Shown here: positions 1-11,959 of the stretch, piece after piece
Numbering within the stretch: position 1 is the first letter of the stretch
Layout of the letters: each line of letters begins with the position of its first letter
Assembly (NCBI GenBank): GCA_038131695.1
Contig: JAYPQA010000023.1
Location: forward strand, 1 to 64,000
Source: JADHLK01 sp038131695
GTDB taxonomy: Bacteria > Pseudomonadota > Alphaproteobacteria > Puniceispirillales > Puniceispirillaceae
DNA: 64,000 nt
Direction: 5' to 3'
Notes under the pieces: model-generated
The model's database searches: none
The model's input: only the letters and a program-made list of their open reading frames with translations
What the model was told of the DNA's origin: nothing
Translations under genes and position numbers: made by a program

Positions 1-2758
<2,758 letters not shown>

Positions 2759-3053
2759 AGGACAGATCGCAAAGGCACAAGGCCCGCACATATCTGCCCG
2801 CTCAGCAATCCCTGCATGACAACAGACCATAGCCTTAAGCCAGGCCCGCCCTGTCATGCGGTCTTGGATGTCTTCACCTACCATGTCAATCAGCCCGCAA
2901 AACCAAACTGCTTCCACGCCCCAAACAGCCCATAAAACCGCCCGGCGCCAGCAGAAGACTTGTCCAGCCTTGCCAATTCCTGTCTCTTATCCCCTTCTTC
3001 CCGCTAAAATCCGAACCTCAAAATCTGGCCCTCAAAATTTGGCCCAAAACAAT
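2759..3053. other. 16S-23S spacer between tRNA-Ile and 23S
   Basis: This is the spacer of the rRNA operon downstream of tRNA-Ile. I searched both strands by eye for a tRNA-Ala, which usually follows tRNA-Ile in alphaproteobacterial spacers, and found no T-arm or anticodon-arm pattern for one. No open reading frame here looks coding. RNase III processing stems probably exist but I cannot define them reliably. Confidence 0.6.
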
Positions 3054-3130
3054 TGGTAGGCACGGGCAGATTTGAACTGCCGACCTCACGATTATCAGTC
3101 GTGCGCTCTAACCAGCTGAGCTACGCGCCT
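3054..3130 (-). tRNA. tRNA-Ile (GAU)
   Basis: The minus strand folds as a 77-nt cloverleaf. The acceptor stem is AGGCGCG paired with CGTGCCT (one G-U), the D arm is GCTCAGCTGGTTAGAGC, the anticodon loop is CTGATAA with anticodon GAT, and the T arm is GGCAG-TTCAAAT-CTGCC. The discriminator is A, and the 3' CCA is encoded at 3054-3056. It sits between 16S and 23S, the usual place for tRNA-Ile in this operon type. Confidence 0.97.
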
Positions 3131-3243
3131 CTAATCAGCCCTCTTGCCAAAGAGACCCAAAAAATGATTCAAAACGGGAAAAAGGGAAAAGGGATTCGCA
3201 GGTGCCGGAGAAGCACAGCAAGAGACCGCTCCAAACCGGCACT

Positions 3244-4735
<1,492 letters not shown>

Positions 4736-5238
4736 GTTCGACTTCGACCAAACAGAATATCTCTATCCCGCCTGACCAAGACCCGACCTAATTGTCTTTC
4801 CATAAGCGTCAAAAACCATGTGCCTGACTGCCCGGCTAGGCCAGCCAAACACAAGTGATTCATTTTCTTTGCGAAAAAAAAGACCCTCAGGCCGAACCTG
4901 ACTTCGCTTTTGTAAAAAAGCTGCCAGCTAAAGCAATGCCTCTCAACTGAAACACCGCTCCGACACCCGCGAATCCCTTTTCCTCACTCTATTTACTTTG
5001 TCAAAAAACAAGCAGCAGGAGCCGGGCCCCCGCTGCGAAGGTGAAGCAGGGTATAATCCGCTCGGCGTCACAAGTCAAAGGGAAAATCACGCTTTTTTGC
5101 AGTTTTTTTTACAGTTTTTTTGCGGCCTGCCAGCAAACGCATTTTTATATCTGTCGGCAGCTGATTTTCGGTATTTTTATGCTACCAAAACCGGCCAGAA
5201 CAGTGGATTGTGATCAGAGCCCCCTCTCATGGCCATTC
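4736..5238 (-). other. rRNA operon leader and upstream region, no gene
   Basis: About 500 bp between 16S and the next gene carry no convincing protein. On the minus strand the region holds the rRNA promoter (5050-5078) and a transcribed leader of about 300 nt. A second TTGACA hexamer lies at 4999-5004, but no good -10 sits at the right distance. A small hairpin (4887-4901) near a run of eight U lies in the leader. Many A/T runs lie beyond the promoter at 5090-5170, where an UP element or Fis-type site would be expected. I cannot identify a definite boxA. Confidence 0.6.
5050..5078 (-). promoter_or_regulatory. Probable sigma-70 promoter of the rRNA operon
   Basis: On the minus strand a -35 hexamer TTGACT (5078-5073) and a -10 hexamer TATACC (5055-5050) are separated by exactly 17 bp. 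They are followed by a GC-rich stretch that could act as a discriminator, and preceded by T/A-rich runs suited to an UP element. The position, about 315 bp upstream of 16S and reading toward it, fits an rRNA promoter. The call rests on motif match and position only. Confidence 0.55.
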
Positions 5239-6411
5239 CTATTGCAAATCTGCAAAGGCGGCCTCAAGGCGGGACAGGGCGGTATCCAGCTGCGCCGAAG
5301 ACAGAGCAAAATTAAAGCGCAGCCAGCCAGCCCCGCCCCGCCCGAAGCTGGGGCCGTGATTGGCCGCGATGCGTGCCCCGCCCTCTACCCGGTCCAGCAA
5401 ATCTGTCTCAGACAGGCCGGTGCCGGCAAAATTGACCCAGGCCAGATAGGTCGCCTGCCCCGGCATCACCGCTACCCCCGGCAGCGCGCCAAGTCGCGTC
5501 TCCAGCTGCTGGCGGTTTTTGTCCAGCACGCCCAGCAGCTGATCCAGCCAGCCTGCCCCTTCGCCATAGGCCGCCTCGGTCAGCCGCAAGCCAAAAGCCG
5601 AGGGCGATATGCCCAGCCCGCCGCACACCGAACGAAAGCGGCGGCGCATCCCATCATCAGAAATAATCACATGGCCCAGATGCGCCCCGGCCAGATTGAA
5701 GCTCTTGGAGGCAGAGGTCAGCATCACCAGCCGGTCGGAACAGCCCGCATCTGCCAGCGGAAAAATCGTGTGCCGGTGCGGGGCAAAAACCAGATCATGG
5801 TGAATCTCATCCGAGAAGATCAGCAGATCATGGCGGCGACAGAATTCTGCCAGCCGCGCAAGCTCCTCAATTGTCCAGACACGCCCGCCCGGATTATGCG
5901 GCGAGCAGAGAATCAGCACCCGCTCATCGCCCTGCAATTCTGCCTCCCAGCGTTCCAAATCCATGTGATAGCGGCCATCCGGGCCGAGCGCCAGCGGCCA
6001 TTCAGCCAGCCTGTGCCCGCTGGCCTCTACCACCCGGCCAAAGGCATGATAGACCGGGGCCATCACCGCCACCGCCCCGCCCTCTGGGCAAAAGGCCGCC
6101 AGGCACAGCCCGATCCCGTTCACCAGCCCATGCACCGGCGTTATCCAGCCCGGCTCAATCTGCCAGCCATGCCGGCCTGCCATCCAGCTGGCCACAATCT
6201 CAGCATGGCGGCCGCGTGTCGGATAGCCCAGAACACCATGGCGGGTCATCGCCTCCAGCTGAGCCAGCACAGGCGGGGCGGCGGCAAAATCCATATCCGC
6301 GACCCACATGGCAATACCGTCTGCCGGGTCCACGCCGTAATGGGCCTGCATTGCGTCCCATTTCTCACAATCCGTGCCGCGCCGATCCCGGATCTGGCTG
6401 AAATCGGTCAT
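5239..6411 (-). CDS. MalY/PatB-type aminotransferase-fold C-S beta-lyase
   Basis: A PLP-dependent protein of 390 aa, fold type I. Family members split cystathionine and related cysteine conjugates to homocysteine, pyruvate and ammonia in the cytoplasm. The PLP lysine lies in the motif SASKSFNLAG. The N-terminal block (RRGTDCEKWD), the AMWVADMDF segment, CSPHNPGGRVW and the C-terminal LRFNFA match the MalY/PatB group better than the aspartate aminotransferases. I start at the Met at 6411 because AGGAGAG lies just upstream; an in-frame Met 15 codons earlier lacks this. It is divergent from the SDR gene at 6567, and the gap holds a small GC-rich inverted repeat (about 6446-6461). Confidence 0.87.
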   Translation of the reverse strand: MTDFSQIRDRRGTDCEKWDAMQAHYGVDPADGIAMWVADMDFAAAPPVLAQLEAMTRHGVLGYPTRGRHAEIVASWMAGRHGWQIEPGWITPVHGLVNGIGLCLAAFCPEGGAVAVMAPVYHAFGRVVEASGHRLAEWPLALGPDGRYHMDLERWEAELQGDERVLILCSPHNPGGRVWTIEELARLAEFCRRHDLLIFSDEIHHDLVFAPHRHTIFPLADAGCSDRLVMLTSASKSFNLAGAHLGHVIISDDGMRRRFRSVCGGLGISPSAFGLRLTEAAYGEGAGWLDQLLGVLDKNRQQLETRLGALPGVAVMPGQATYLAWVNFAGTGLSETDLLDRVEGGARIAANHGPSFGRGGAGWLRFNFALSSAQLDTALSRLEAAFADLQ

Positions 6412-6566
6412 ATTTTGCTCTCCTCTGGCAGGGCGGGCCCAAAAACCGGCCTTCAAGCCGGCCTTCCCGTAACGCGGCAGTTTATTTTTTTTTACCTTTT
6501 ATGAAAAGCCTGATTTATGCGAAAAGCGGGCAAGTTCTGAAAAAAAAATATCAGGAGGCCCGCCCC

Positions 6567-7406
6567 ATGAAGGTTCCGCATAAATCCATTCTCATCACTG
6601 GCTGTTCGTCCGGTATCGGGCTGGATGCGGCCCGCCGGATGCAGCAGCGCGGCTGGCAGGTCATCGCCGCGGCCCGCCGGCTAGAGGATGTGGCAAAACT
6701 GGCAGCAGAGGGCTTCGCCGCGGTGCGCATAGATTATGAGGAGGAGGCCAGTATCCAGACCGGGCTGGCGGCGGCGCTGGAGCAGACAGGCGGCCAGCTG
6801 GGCGTGCTGTTCAATAACGGGGCCTATGCGATCCCGGGCGCGGTAGAGGATTTGCCCACCGATGCGCTGCGCCAGATCATGCAGGCCAATTTGTTCGGCT
6901 GGCATAGTCTGACCCGCGCCGTGCTGCCCGTGATGACGGCACACGGGGGCGGGCGGATTATCCAGAACAGCTCAGTTCTGGGCTTTGTCGGCCTGCGCTT
7001 TCGCGGGGCCTATGTCGCGACAAAATTTGCGCTGGAAGGGCTGTCGGATGTGCTGCGCCTGGAGCTGGCAGGCAGCGGCGTTGATGTGGTGCTGATTGAG
7101 CCCGGGCCGATTAGAACGCGCATAAGAGAGAATAGCTGGCCGCATTTTCAGAAATGGATTGATTGGCGCGGCACACGGCTGGAGGCGGTCTATCGGGACA
7201 AGCTGATCCCGCGCCTGACGGTTGAAAACCCGCCGCCCGACCGGTTTGAGCTGGGGCCGGAAGCGGTTTCGGATGCGTTGGTCCATGCCTGTGAGGCGGG
7301 CCGGCCGAGGCTGCGCTACCGGATTACCCGGGCGACGCGCTATATGGCGCTGGCCAAGCGGATGACGAGCAGCCGCCTGCTCGACCGGCTGTTGGTGCGG
7401 CTGTGA
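6567..7406 (+). CDS. SDR-family oxidoreductase
   Basis: A classical short-chain dehydrogenase/reductase of 279 aa, a little longer than average. The N-terminal dinucleotide site is TGCSSGIG, the NNG structural motif is NNGAYAIPG, and the catalytic residues are the Ser of QNSSVLG and the YVATK tyrosine-lysine pair. The extended C-terminal tail (about 60 aa after PGPIRTR) resembles the group that includes YbbO-like and retinol-dehydrogenase-like reductases. The substrate cannot be told. The start is set by AGGAGG nine bases upstream; an upstream in-frame ATG at 6501 has no site. A run of eight G immediately follows the stop. Confidence 0.87.
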   Translation: MKVPHKSILITGCSSGIGLDAARRMQQRGWQVIAAARRLEDVAKLAAEGFAAVRIDYEEEASIQTGLAAALEQTGGQLGVLFNNGAYAIPGAVEDLPTDALRQIMQANLFGWHSLTRAVLPVMTAHGGGRIIQNSSVLGFVGLRFRGAYVATKFALEGLSDVLRLELAGSGVDVVLIEPGPIRTRIRENSWPHFQKWIDWRGTRLEAVYRDKLIPRLTVENPPPDRFELGPEAVSDALVHACEAGRPRLRYRITRATRYMALAKRMTSSRLLDRLLVRL

Positions 7407-7724
7407 GGGGGGGGTATTCCAGATTGGCCGAATCATTGCCCACAGAGATATTGAATTGCGGGCTTTGCTGGGCCCCTTGCCGGACGGAGCAGAAACCTGA
7501 AAGGCTGTGTGGGCCGCCTCAGCCAAGATACCATCCTTGACTGTCTGGTTATCTGTTCCCGCAATAAATGCCTCGAAAGTCTCCATAGTGGTTGCCCGGT
7601 GGCAGTGGGCGTAATAATCCCGGCTCAAAGCGCGATAGATTGAACCGCACCACAGCGCGCCGGTGGTCAATACAGCCAGAATGCCCGCCCTGGTCGGAAA
7701 TAAAAAGATCGGCTTTGAGGTCAT
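7407..7724 (-). CDS. Small predicted membrane protein, C-terminus unclear
   Basis: It starts at an ATG (7724) that overlaps the stop of the decayed gene upstream (GTATGA) and is preceded by AGGAG, so it was translationally coupled to it. The first 35 residues hold a hydrophobic segment (RAGILAVLTTGALWCGSIY), suggesting one membrane helix with a short cytosolic N-terminus. I recognise no family. The frame stays open far into the opposite-strand SDR gene, so the true end is not visible. The run of eight C at about 7407-7414 may hide an indel. The lower limit given is only the end of the non-overlapping part. Confidence 0.45.
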
Positions 7725-8809
7725 ACACTCTCCTCGCATGATGATGGCCAGCCAAACATCGATGATGGCCAGCCAAACATCAAACCAAGAATATAGACCA
7801 AGATCAGGCCTGCAAATATGATGGTTGTAAAAAGCCAACAGAAGCGCTTTTTGTTTATCTGTCCAGCCAATTTCTTGAAGGCTTTGGAATTTTCTGCCAC
7901 ACCGGATTTGGCGGAACTCTCCCCAGCTGCCTGAGGAGCGTTGTAGCTCTTTTGGCAGAGGCTTCACCCTTTCCAAAACTGTTCTATTTGTTCGGTTTTT
8001 TGACGGGCTTGATCAGCGTGAGCATTTCTGAACTGAAACGATAGGTAGTGAGGCCCAATTTGTTGCCTGATCGTATTTATATAGATCAGGATGTTGTTTG
8101 CTTCATTTCTTACGATTCCCACGCCCTGCTCATTTAAATTAAATTTCTTCAGCCTCTCAAAGCACTGCTCAATATCGATAAGAGGTCCTGAAATTTCAGC
8201 AATAGCCTGTTGAGGAATGAGAGCGCGAAACTCATCATTTTCAGGCTTATCTTACAAAAGCATAAGGTAACTTTTCAGCTCTTTCAGTGGGTTTTCCAAG
8301 AAAGAAATATCCACATTTTTAAAACGCGGATTATTTTTCAATGTGTTGTCCGGTCTTTGGTCAATTTCTCGATAGAGGATAAAACCGAAATCAGTTTTTC
8401 CTGATCGAGCTGAGAAAAATTAGCATCAATTATTTTTTCATTTCAGGTTCCATCTTGTCCCATCTCAAACATCCATGCCCAGCTGGTCACATCGCTCCGA
8501 ATGAAAGCCACTGCGCGCTTGAGGCCATCTAGGTTTTCAGAAAACTCATTATAGATAGCCTCGCAGCTTTTGGGATAATTCTTCAAGCCGACCCCCGGCC
8601 AGTCCGGATCAAGAGCCTTGAAGTTACCAAGATGCGGCCTGATACTGGTTGATTTTTATATTTTTATCCTGCTTCGCCCGATCCGGATGTAACTGGCGAA
8701 AAGCCTTGCTGAGTTTGATAAATTTAGGATCATTCCTCTTTAGGTCACGCGTTCTGTTGCTTTAGAAATATAAATCCAAAGCTAGTATATCTTCTCTTCT
8801 CGAGACCAT
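7721..8809 (-). pseudogene. Decayed McrA-head-domain (restriction-type) gene with C-terminal TM helix
   Basis: Reading from the ATG at 8809 gives a protein-like translation of about 360 codons, broken by in-frame stops at 8762-8764, 8443-8445, 8252-8254 and 7964-7966 and by frame changes near 8626 and 8340. The first 110 residues (REDILALDLYF, NDPKFIKLSKAFRQL, NFKALDPDWPGVGLK, then an aromatic-acid-rich helix) resemble the N-terminal head domain found on ScoMcrA-like HNH and methyl-dependent restriction proteins. The middle is helical and charged (SQLDQEKLISVLSSIEK; GPLIDIEQCFERLKK). The end is a single membrane helix (WLFTTIIFAGLILVYILGL). Its stop overlaps the start of the next small membrane gene. 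The block is AT-richer than its neighbours, suggesting transfer. It may be two former genes rather than one. Confidence 0.6.
7740..7781. repeat. Perfect 21-bp tandem repeat, two units
   Basis: The 21-bp unit (GATGATGGCCAGCCAAACATC in two parts, 7740-7760 and 7761-7781) is repeated exactly. It lies in the last codons of the decayed gene and adds seven residues (MFGWPSS) in its frame without shifting it. This is a recent slippage event or a small coding repeat. Confidence 0.9.
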
Positions 8810-9086
8810 GGGTAACGCCTGCTCATGCTATTCTTCCCTCAAATGCTCCAACAATCAAAAAGCGTGTCAGGAAATCTTTAACAACAAGTTAATTTACCCA
8901 AATCTTCCGCCAAACTCTCCGCCAAATACCCCCAAAATCCGGCTGAAAATGCCCCTGGTTTTTCTTCCCTTCTCCCCGATGCCCATTCTCGGTGGTTAAT
9001 TTCGGCTAGGGCTTCGGATCACCTGATCACTATCCAAAACCAATCAGGCCAAAACCAACCAAGAACCAACCAGAGGGGAAGCAGGC

Positions 9087-9860
9087 ATGGCGCTTTTTGA
9101 CATCCATCAATTCGGCTATATGGACGATAATTACGGGGTGCTGTTGCATGACCCGGCCTCCGGGCGCACGGCGGCGATTGATGCCGGGGATGCGGCGGCC
9201 TATCAGGCGGCTCTGGCCGAAACCGGCTGGCAATTGGATGAGGTCTGGATCACCCATCATCACGGCGATCACACCGCCGGCTTGGCCGAGTTGCTGGCCG
9301 CCTGCCCGGCTGCGGTGACCGGCCCGGCTGAGGGGTCGAAATCCCCGCTCGCCAAGCTGGACAGGCCGGTGCGCCATGGCGACAGCTTTGATTTTGCCGG
9401 CCATCAGGTCAGCGTGATCGCCACCCCCGGCCATACGCTGGACATGACCAATTACTGGATCGCCGATGCCGGTCTGGCCTTTACCGGCGATACGCTGTTT
9501 GCGCTGGGCTGCGGGCGGGTTTTTGAGGGCGATATGGCGATGATGCAGGCCAGCCTCGCCCGGCTGGCGGTCCTGCCCGGCGACACGCAGATCTATTGCA
9601 GCCATGAATATACCGCCGCCAATGCCCGCTTTGCCCTGTCGGTGGACCCGGATAATGCGGCGCTGATCGCCCGCGCTGAGGAGGTGGAGCGGCGGCGCGC
9701 GGCGGGCCAGCCCACGGTTCCCAGCACACTGGCCGAAGAGCTGGAAACCAACCCGTTCCTGCGCTGGGGGGATGCGGGCTTGCGCGCGCGGCTGGGGCTG
9801 GAAAATGCCAGTGATGCCGAAATCTTTGCCGAAATCCGGCGGCGCAAGGATAATTTCTAG
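9087..9860 (+). CDS. gloB: Hydroxyacylglutathione hydrolase (glyoxalase II)
   Basis: This enzyme hydrolyses S-D-lactoylglutathione to D-lactate and glutathione, the second step of methylglyoxal detoxification in the cytoplasm. The 257-aa protein has the metallo-beta-lactamase metal motif THHHGDHTAG (about residues 53-62), a further His in TPGHTLDM and the Asp in FTGDTLF. The C-terminal glyoxalase II domain contains CSHEYTAAN and the glutathione-contacting region ending in NPFLRW. Length is normal. A purine-rich site (GAGGGGAAG) precedes the ATG. The 277 bp upstream (8810-9086), shared with the divergent decayed gene, show no clear operator. Confidence 0.94.
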   Translation: MALFDIHQFGYMDDNYGVLLHDPASGRTAAIDAGDAAAYQAALAETGWQLDEVWITHHHGDHTAGLAELLAACPAAVTGPAEGSKSPLAKLDRPVRHGDSFDFAGHQVSVIATPGHTLDMTNYWIADAGLAFTGDTLFALGCGRVFEGDMAMMQASLARLAVLPGDTQIYCSHEYTAANARFALSVDPDNAALIARAEEVERRRAAGQPTVPSTLAEELETNPFLRWGDAGLRARLGLENASDAEIFAEIRRRKDNF

Positions 9861-9919
9861 AACAGGCTGGTTAAAAAACAGCTCTGGCTGCCGGTTTTAT
9901 TAATTTGCGATTGATTATT

Positions 9920-10165
9920 TTAAGGCTTGGTCACAGCTGAGAGGCGGGCGCGGGCCTGTTTGCGCTGGCCCTTGGCGGTTTTGCGCTGGGCCGTGATCGC
10001 CTTGGCCTGGCCAGCCGTCAGACAGTCCGGGCACAGACAGGCATCGGCCAGATCAAACCCGGCCTGCATATTGGGCAGATGCGCGCACCAGCATTCGCGA
10101 CCCGGCCTGTTTGGCCCGCACACAAACCCGGTCCCGCATTTCTGGCAGGTCAGTTTTTTTGCCAT
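9920..10165 (-). CDS. Cysteine-rich CWC family small protein
   Basis: An 81-aa protein with CQKCGTGFVCG near the N-terminus, ECWCAHLP in the middle and CLCPDCL after that. This spacing of cysteines fits the Cys-rich CWC domain, presumed to bind zinc. A basic Lys/Arg/Gln-rich tail follows. The biochemical role of the family is unknown to me. The start is supported by AGGAG about 10 bases upstream. It is divergent from the FecR-like gene and convergent with gloB. Confidence 0.8.
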   Translation of the reverse strand: MAKKLTCQKCGTGFVCGPNRPGRECWCAHLPNMQAGFDLADACLCPDCLTAGQAKAITAQRKTAKGQRKQARARLSAVTKP

Positions 10166-10336
10166 GCTCGCCGCTCCTCTTGCCTACTCCCCTTGCCCGA
10201 TCTGGACCGCCGAAGCCGACCGATTTCAGGCTGGCACAGCCGGGCGGCAAAAACCAGCATAAAAGCGACCTGTCCTGATGGGTATTTGCCCAACGGGGTG
10301 AAAGACAAAAGCGCCCGGCCCGGCCAGTCTGGGGCC

Positions 10337-11038
10337 ATGTTCAAACGTTTTGCGACAGGCTTGTTGAGCCATGCAGCTTTTCTCCTTGCCAGCCTGTCTG
10401 TTGCGCTGAACGCCGGGGCGGCGGCCAGCAAGCGCTTGCAGAGCGGTGTGCAGGCGGCGGCCCCGGCCCCGGTGCAGATTGTCTGGCAAGAGGCGGGCGG
10501 CCAGCCTGAGGCCAGCCGGTCCGGCCAGACCGGCAGCCGCCTGTTCCTCAATGACCAGCTGATAACCGGCCCGGCAGGCGGGGTGCGGATTTTGCTGCTG
10601 GATGCCAGCACGCTCACCCTGGGGCCGGATAGCCGCTTGCGGCTGGATAAATTCCTCTATGATCCGGCCCGGGCGGCGCAAAATACCCTGCTGGTCCGTA
10701 TCCGCTCCGGCCGCCTCAAATACAGCTCTGGTTCGATTGCCGGGTCCGGCGGGGCGGTGCGTCTCATCCTGCCCAATGCGGTGGCGGCGGTGCGCGGCAC
10801 TCAGCTGGCTGGCCAGATTGCGGCCGATGGAACCGCCCGCCAGCTGCTGCTGTCCGGGGCAGTGTCGGTTTCCGGCCAGCAGGGGGCCCCGGTCTGGCTG
10901 ACCCGCTCTGGCTGGGGCTTTACGGTTGATGCGGGCGGCCAGATCGGCCAGCCCTCGCTCTTTGCTGAGGCAGAGCGGGAAGCCCTGCTCTCCGGCTTTC
11001 TGCCCGACAGACAGCATGCGGACAAGGCGGCCCAATAA
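10337..11038 (+). CDS. FecR-domain protein, N-terminal part of a disrupted gene
   Basis: The start gives a signal peptide (hydrophobic stretch AAFLLASLSVALNAGAAA). A FecR-type beta domain follows: the TLGPDSRLRLDKFLYDP block, then LLVRIRSGRLKY and the AVRGTQLAGQI motif typical of FecR-like periplasmic proteins. The protein is probably exported. The frame hits TAA at 11036 and again at 11048, but the same frame is open from there to 11911. The +1 frame carries a sensible bridge (11015-11190, with the AQIAAQLVAQLAPDRAGQF helix). Two compensating frameshifts therefore probably split a single gene of about 525 codons. The start at 10337 is the first Met giving a good signal peptide; its ribosome site is weak. 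Confidence 0.7.
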   Translation: MFKRFATGLLSHAAFLLASLSVALNAGAAASKRLQSGVQAAAPAPVQIVWQEAGGQPEASRSGQTGSRLFLNDQLITGPAGGVRILLLDASTLTLGPDSRLRLDKFLYDPARAAQNTLLVRIRSGRLKYSSGSIAGSGGAVRLILPNAVAAVRGTQLAGQIAADGTARQLLLSGAVSVSGQQGAPVWLTRSGWGFTVDAGGQIGQPSLFAEAEREALLSGFLPDRQHADKAAQ

Positions 11039-11143
11039 CCCGGCCAATAACCGGGCCAACAAACCCGCCCAGATAGCTGCTCAGCTGGTCGCCCAGCTGG
11101 CCCCGGACAGGGCTGGCCAGTTCGGCACTGCCCAGATTGCCAC

Positions 11144-11911
11144 ATGGCTGGCCCAGCAGGGGCTGAAGGAAAAACCGGCCTCAGGCCGCAGGATTTGCAC
11201 GACCCGGCCAATCAGCAGACCCTGATAACCGAGGGGTTGCTGGCCTATGCGCTGTCCGGCGGCCAGCCTTTCTGGGCCAGCATCCTGCCCGCTGGCGGGG
11301 TTGGCAATATCGCGCCGGCCGCCCCGCAAAATGGCGCAGTCCCCAGCCTGGATCGCCAGCTCTGGCAGACGCTTTATGGCGGCCAGCTCACCCCTGCCTA
11401 TCAGGGCAGCGCGCGCTTTTCCACATCCGGCTTTGCCCTGTCGCGCGGGCTGGTTCATGCCAGAGAGAGGGTTTTGCGCTCCAGCCAGAGCGGCAGCGGC
11501 ACAGGCTTTTTTGTTCTAACGCTGGATTATGATACAGGCCGGTTCAGCGGCCGGTTTGGCTGGCGCGCGCTGCAGCTGAACGGAGCCAGCATTGCCGATG
11601 CGTCCGGCCCGGTTGACAGCCCCGCCCGCTCGCAGGCGCGCAAATTCTGGACAGCGAAATCGGCACTCTGGCAGATGGCTAGACAGACAGGGCCGGGGCA
11701 AAGCTCTTTGCTTCTGTCGGTTCCATCAGCGATTGCACACATCTGCTGGACGGCCAGCGGCTTTGAGATGCGGGTCTTTGACAGCCAGAACCAAGAGCTG
11801 GCGCGCGACAGCCAGGACAATTTTCTGGACCGGGACGGCACTGTCACCGGTGATGCCAGCTGCGGCGCTGGCCATCCCGGCCCTGTCCGCCACGGTCTGG
11901 ACGAAAGGTGA
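11144..11911 (+). CDS. C-terminal part of the FecR-domain protein
   Basis: An open frame of 255 codons in the same phase as the FecR domain upstream. It is glycine- and serine-rich with beta-type stretches (SARFSTSGFALSRGLVHA, FFVLTLDYDTGRFSGRFGW, CWTASGFEMRVFDSQNQ), resembling the beta-rich C-terminal domains often joined to FecR modules. I recognise no catalytic motif. The ATG at 11144 has no ribosome site, supporting the view that this is a piece of one gene starting at 10337. It could be a real pseudogene or the result of sequence errors. Confidence 0.5.
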   Translation: MAGPAGAEGKTGLRPQDLHDPANQQTLITEGLLAYALSGGQPFWASILPAGGVGNIAPAAPQNGAVPSLDRQLWQTLYGGQLTPAYQGSARFSTSGFALSRGLVHARERVLRSSQSGSGTGFFVLTLDYDTGRFSGRFGWRALQLNGASIADASGPVDSPARSQARKFWTAKSALWQMARQTGPGQSSLLLSVPSAIAHICWTASGFEMRVFDSQNQELARDSQDNFLDRDGTVTGDASCGAGHPGPVRHGLDER

Positions 11912-11959
11912 ATAAGGGGGTGAATAAGCGGGCGAATGAGGGGGAGACAGGGCCTTTTG

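Noticed and set aside
4874..4901. Hairpin plus eight-U run in the rRNA leader as a terminator
   Set aside because: The stem is only 5 bp and is 5 nt away from the U run. A working terminator here would shut off the rRNA operon. It may still be a leader structure.
5051..5057. A TATAAT hexamer on the plus strand
   Set aside because: No matching -35 lies 16-18 bp upstream and no plus-strand gene follows. The overlapping minus-strand promoter fits the rRNA operon better.
5041..6504. A 487-codon plus-strand frame opposite the MalY-type gene, and similar long frames at 14910-16412, 27101-28285 and 48551-49915
   Set aside because: They are antisense to clear enzyme genes, have no ribosome sites, and are rich in Gln, His, Arg and Pro as expected for shadow frames of GC-rich genes.
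8808..8999. A 63-codon plus-strand frame next to the decayed gene
   Set aside because: It is compositionally simple (Pro/Asn/Lys-rich), has no ribosome site, and overlaps the region expected to hold promoters.
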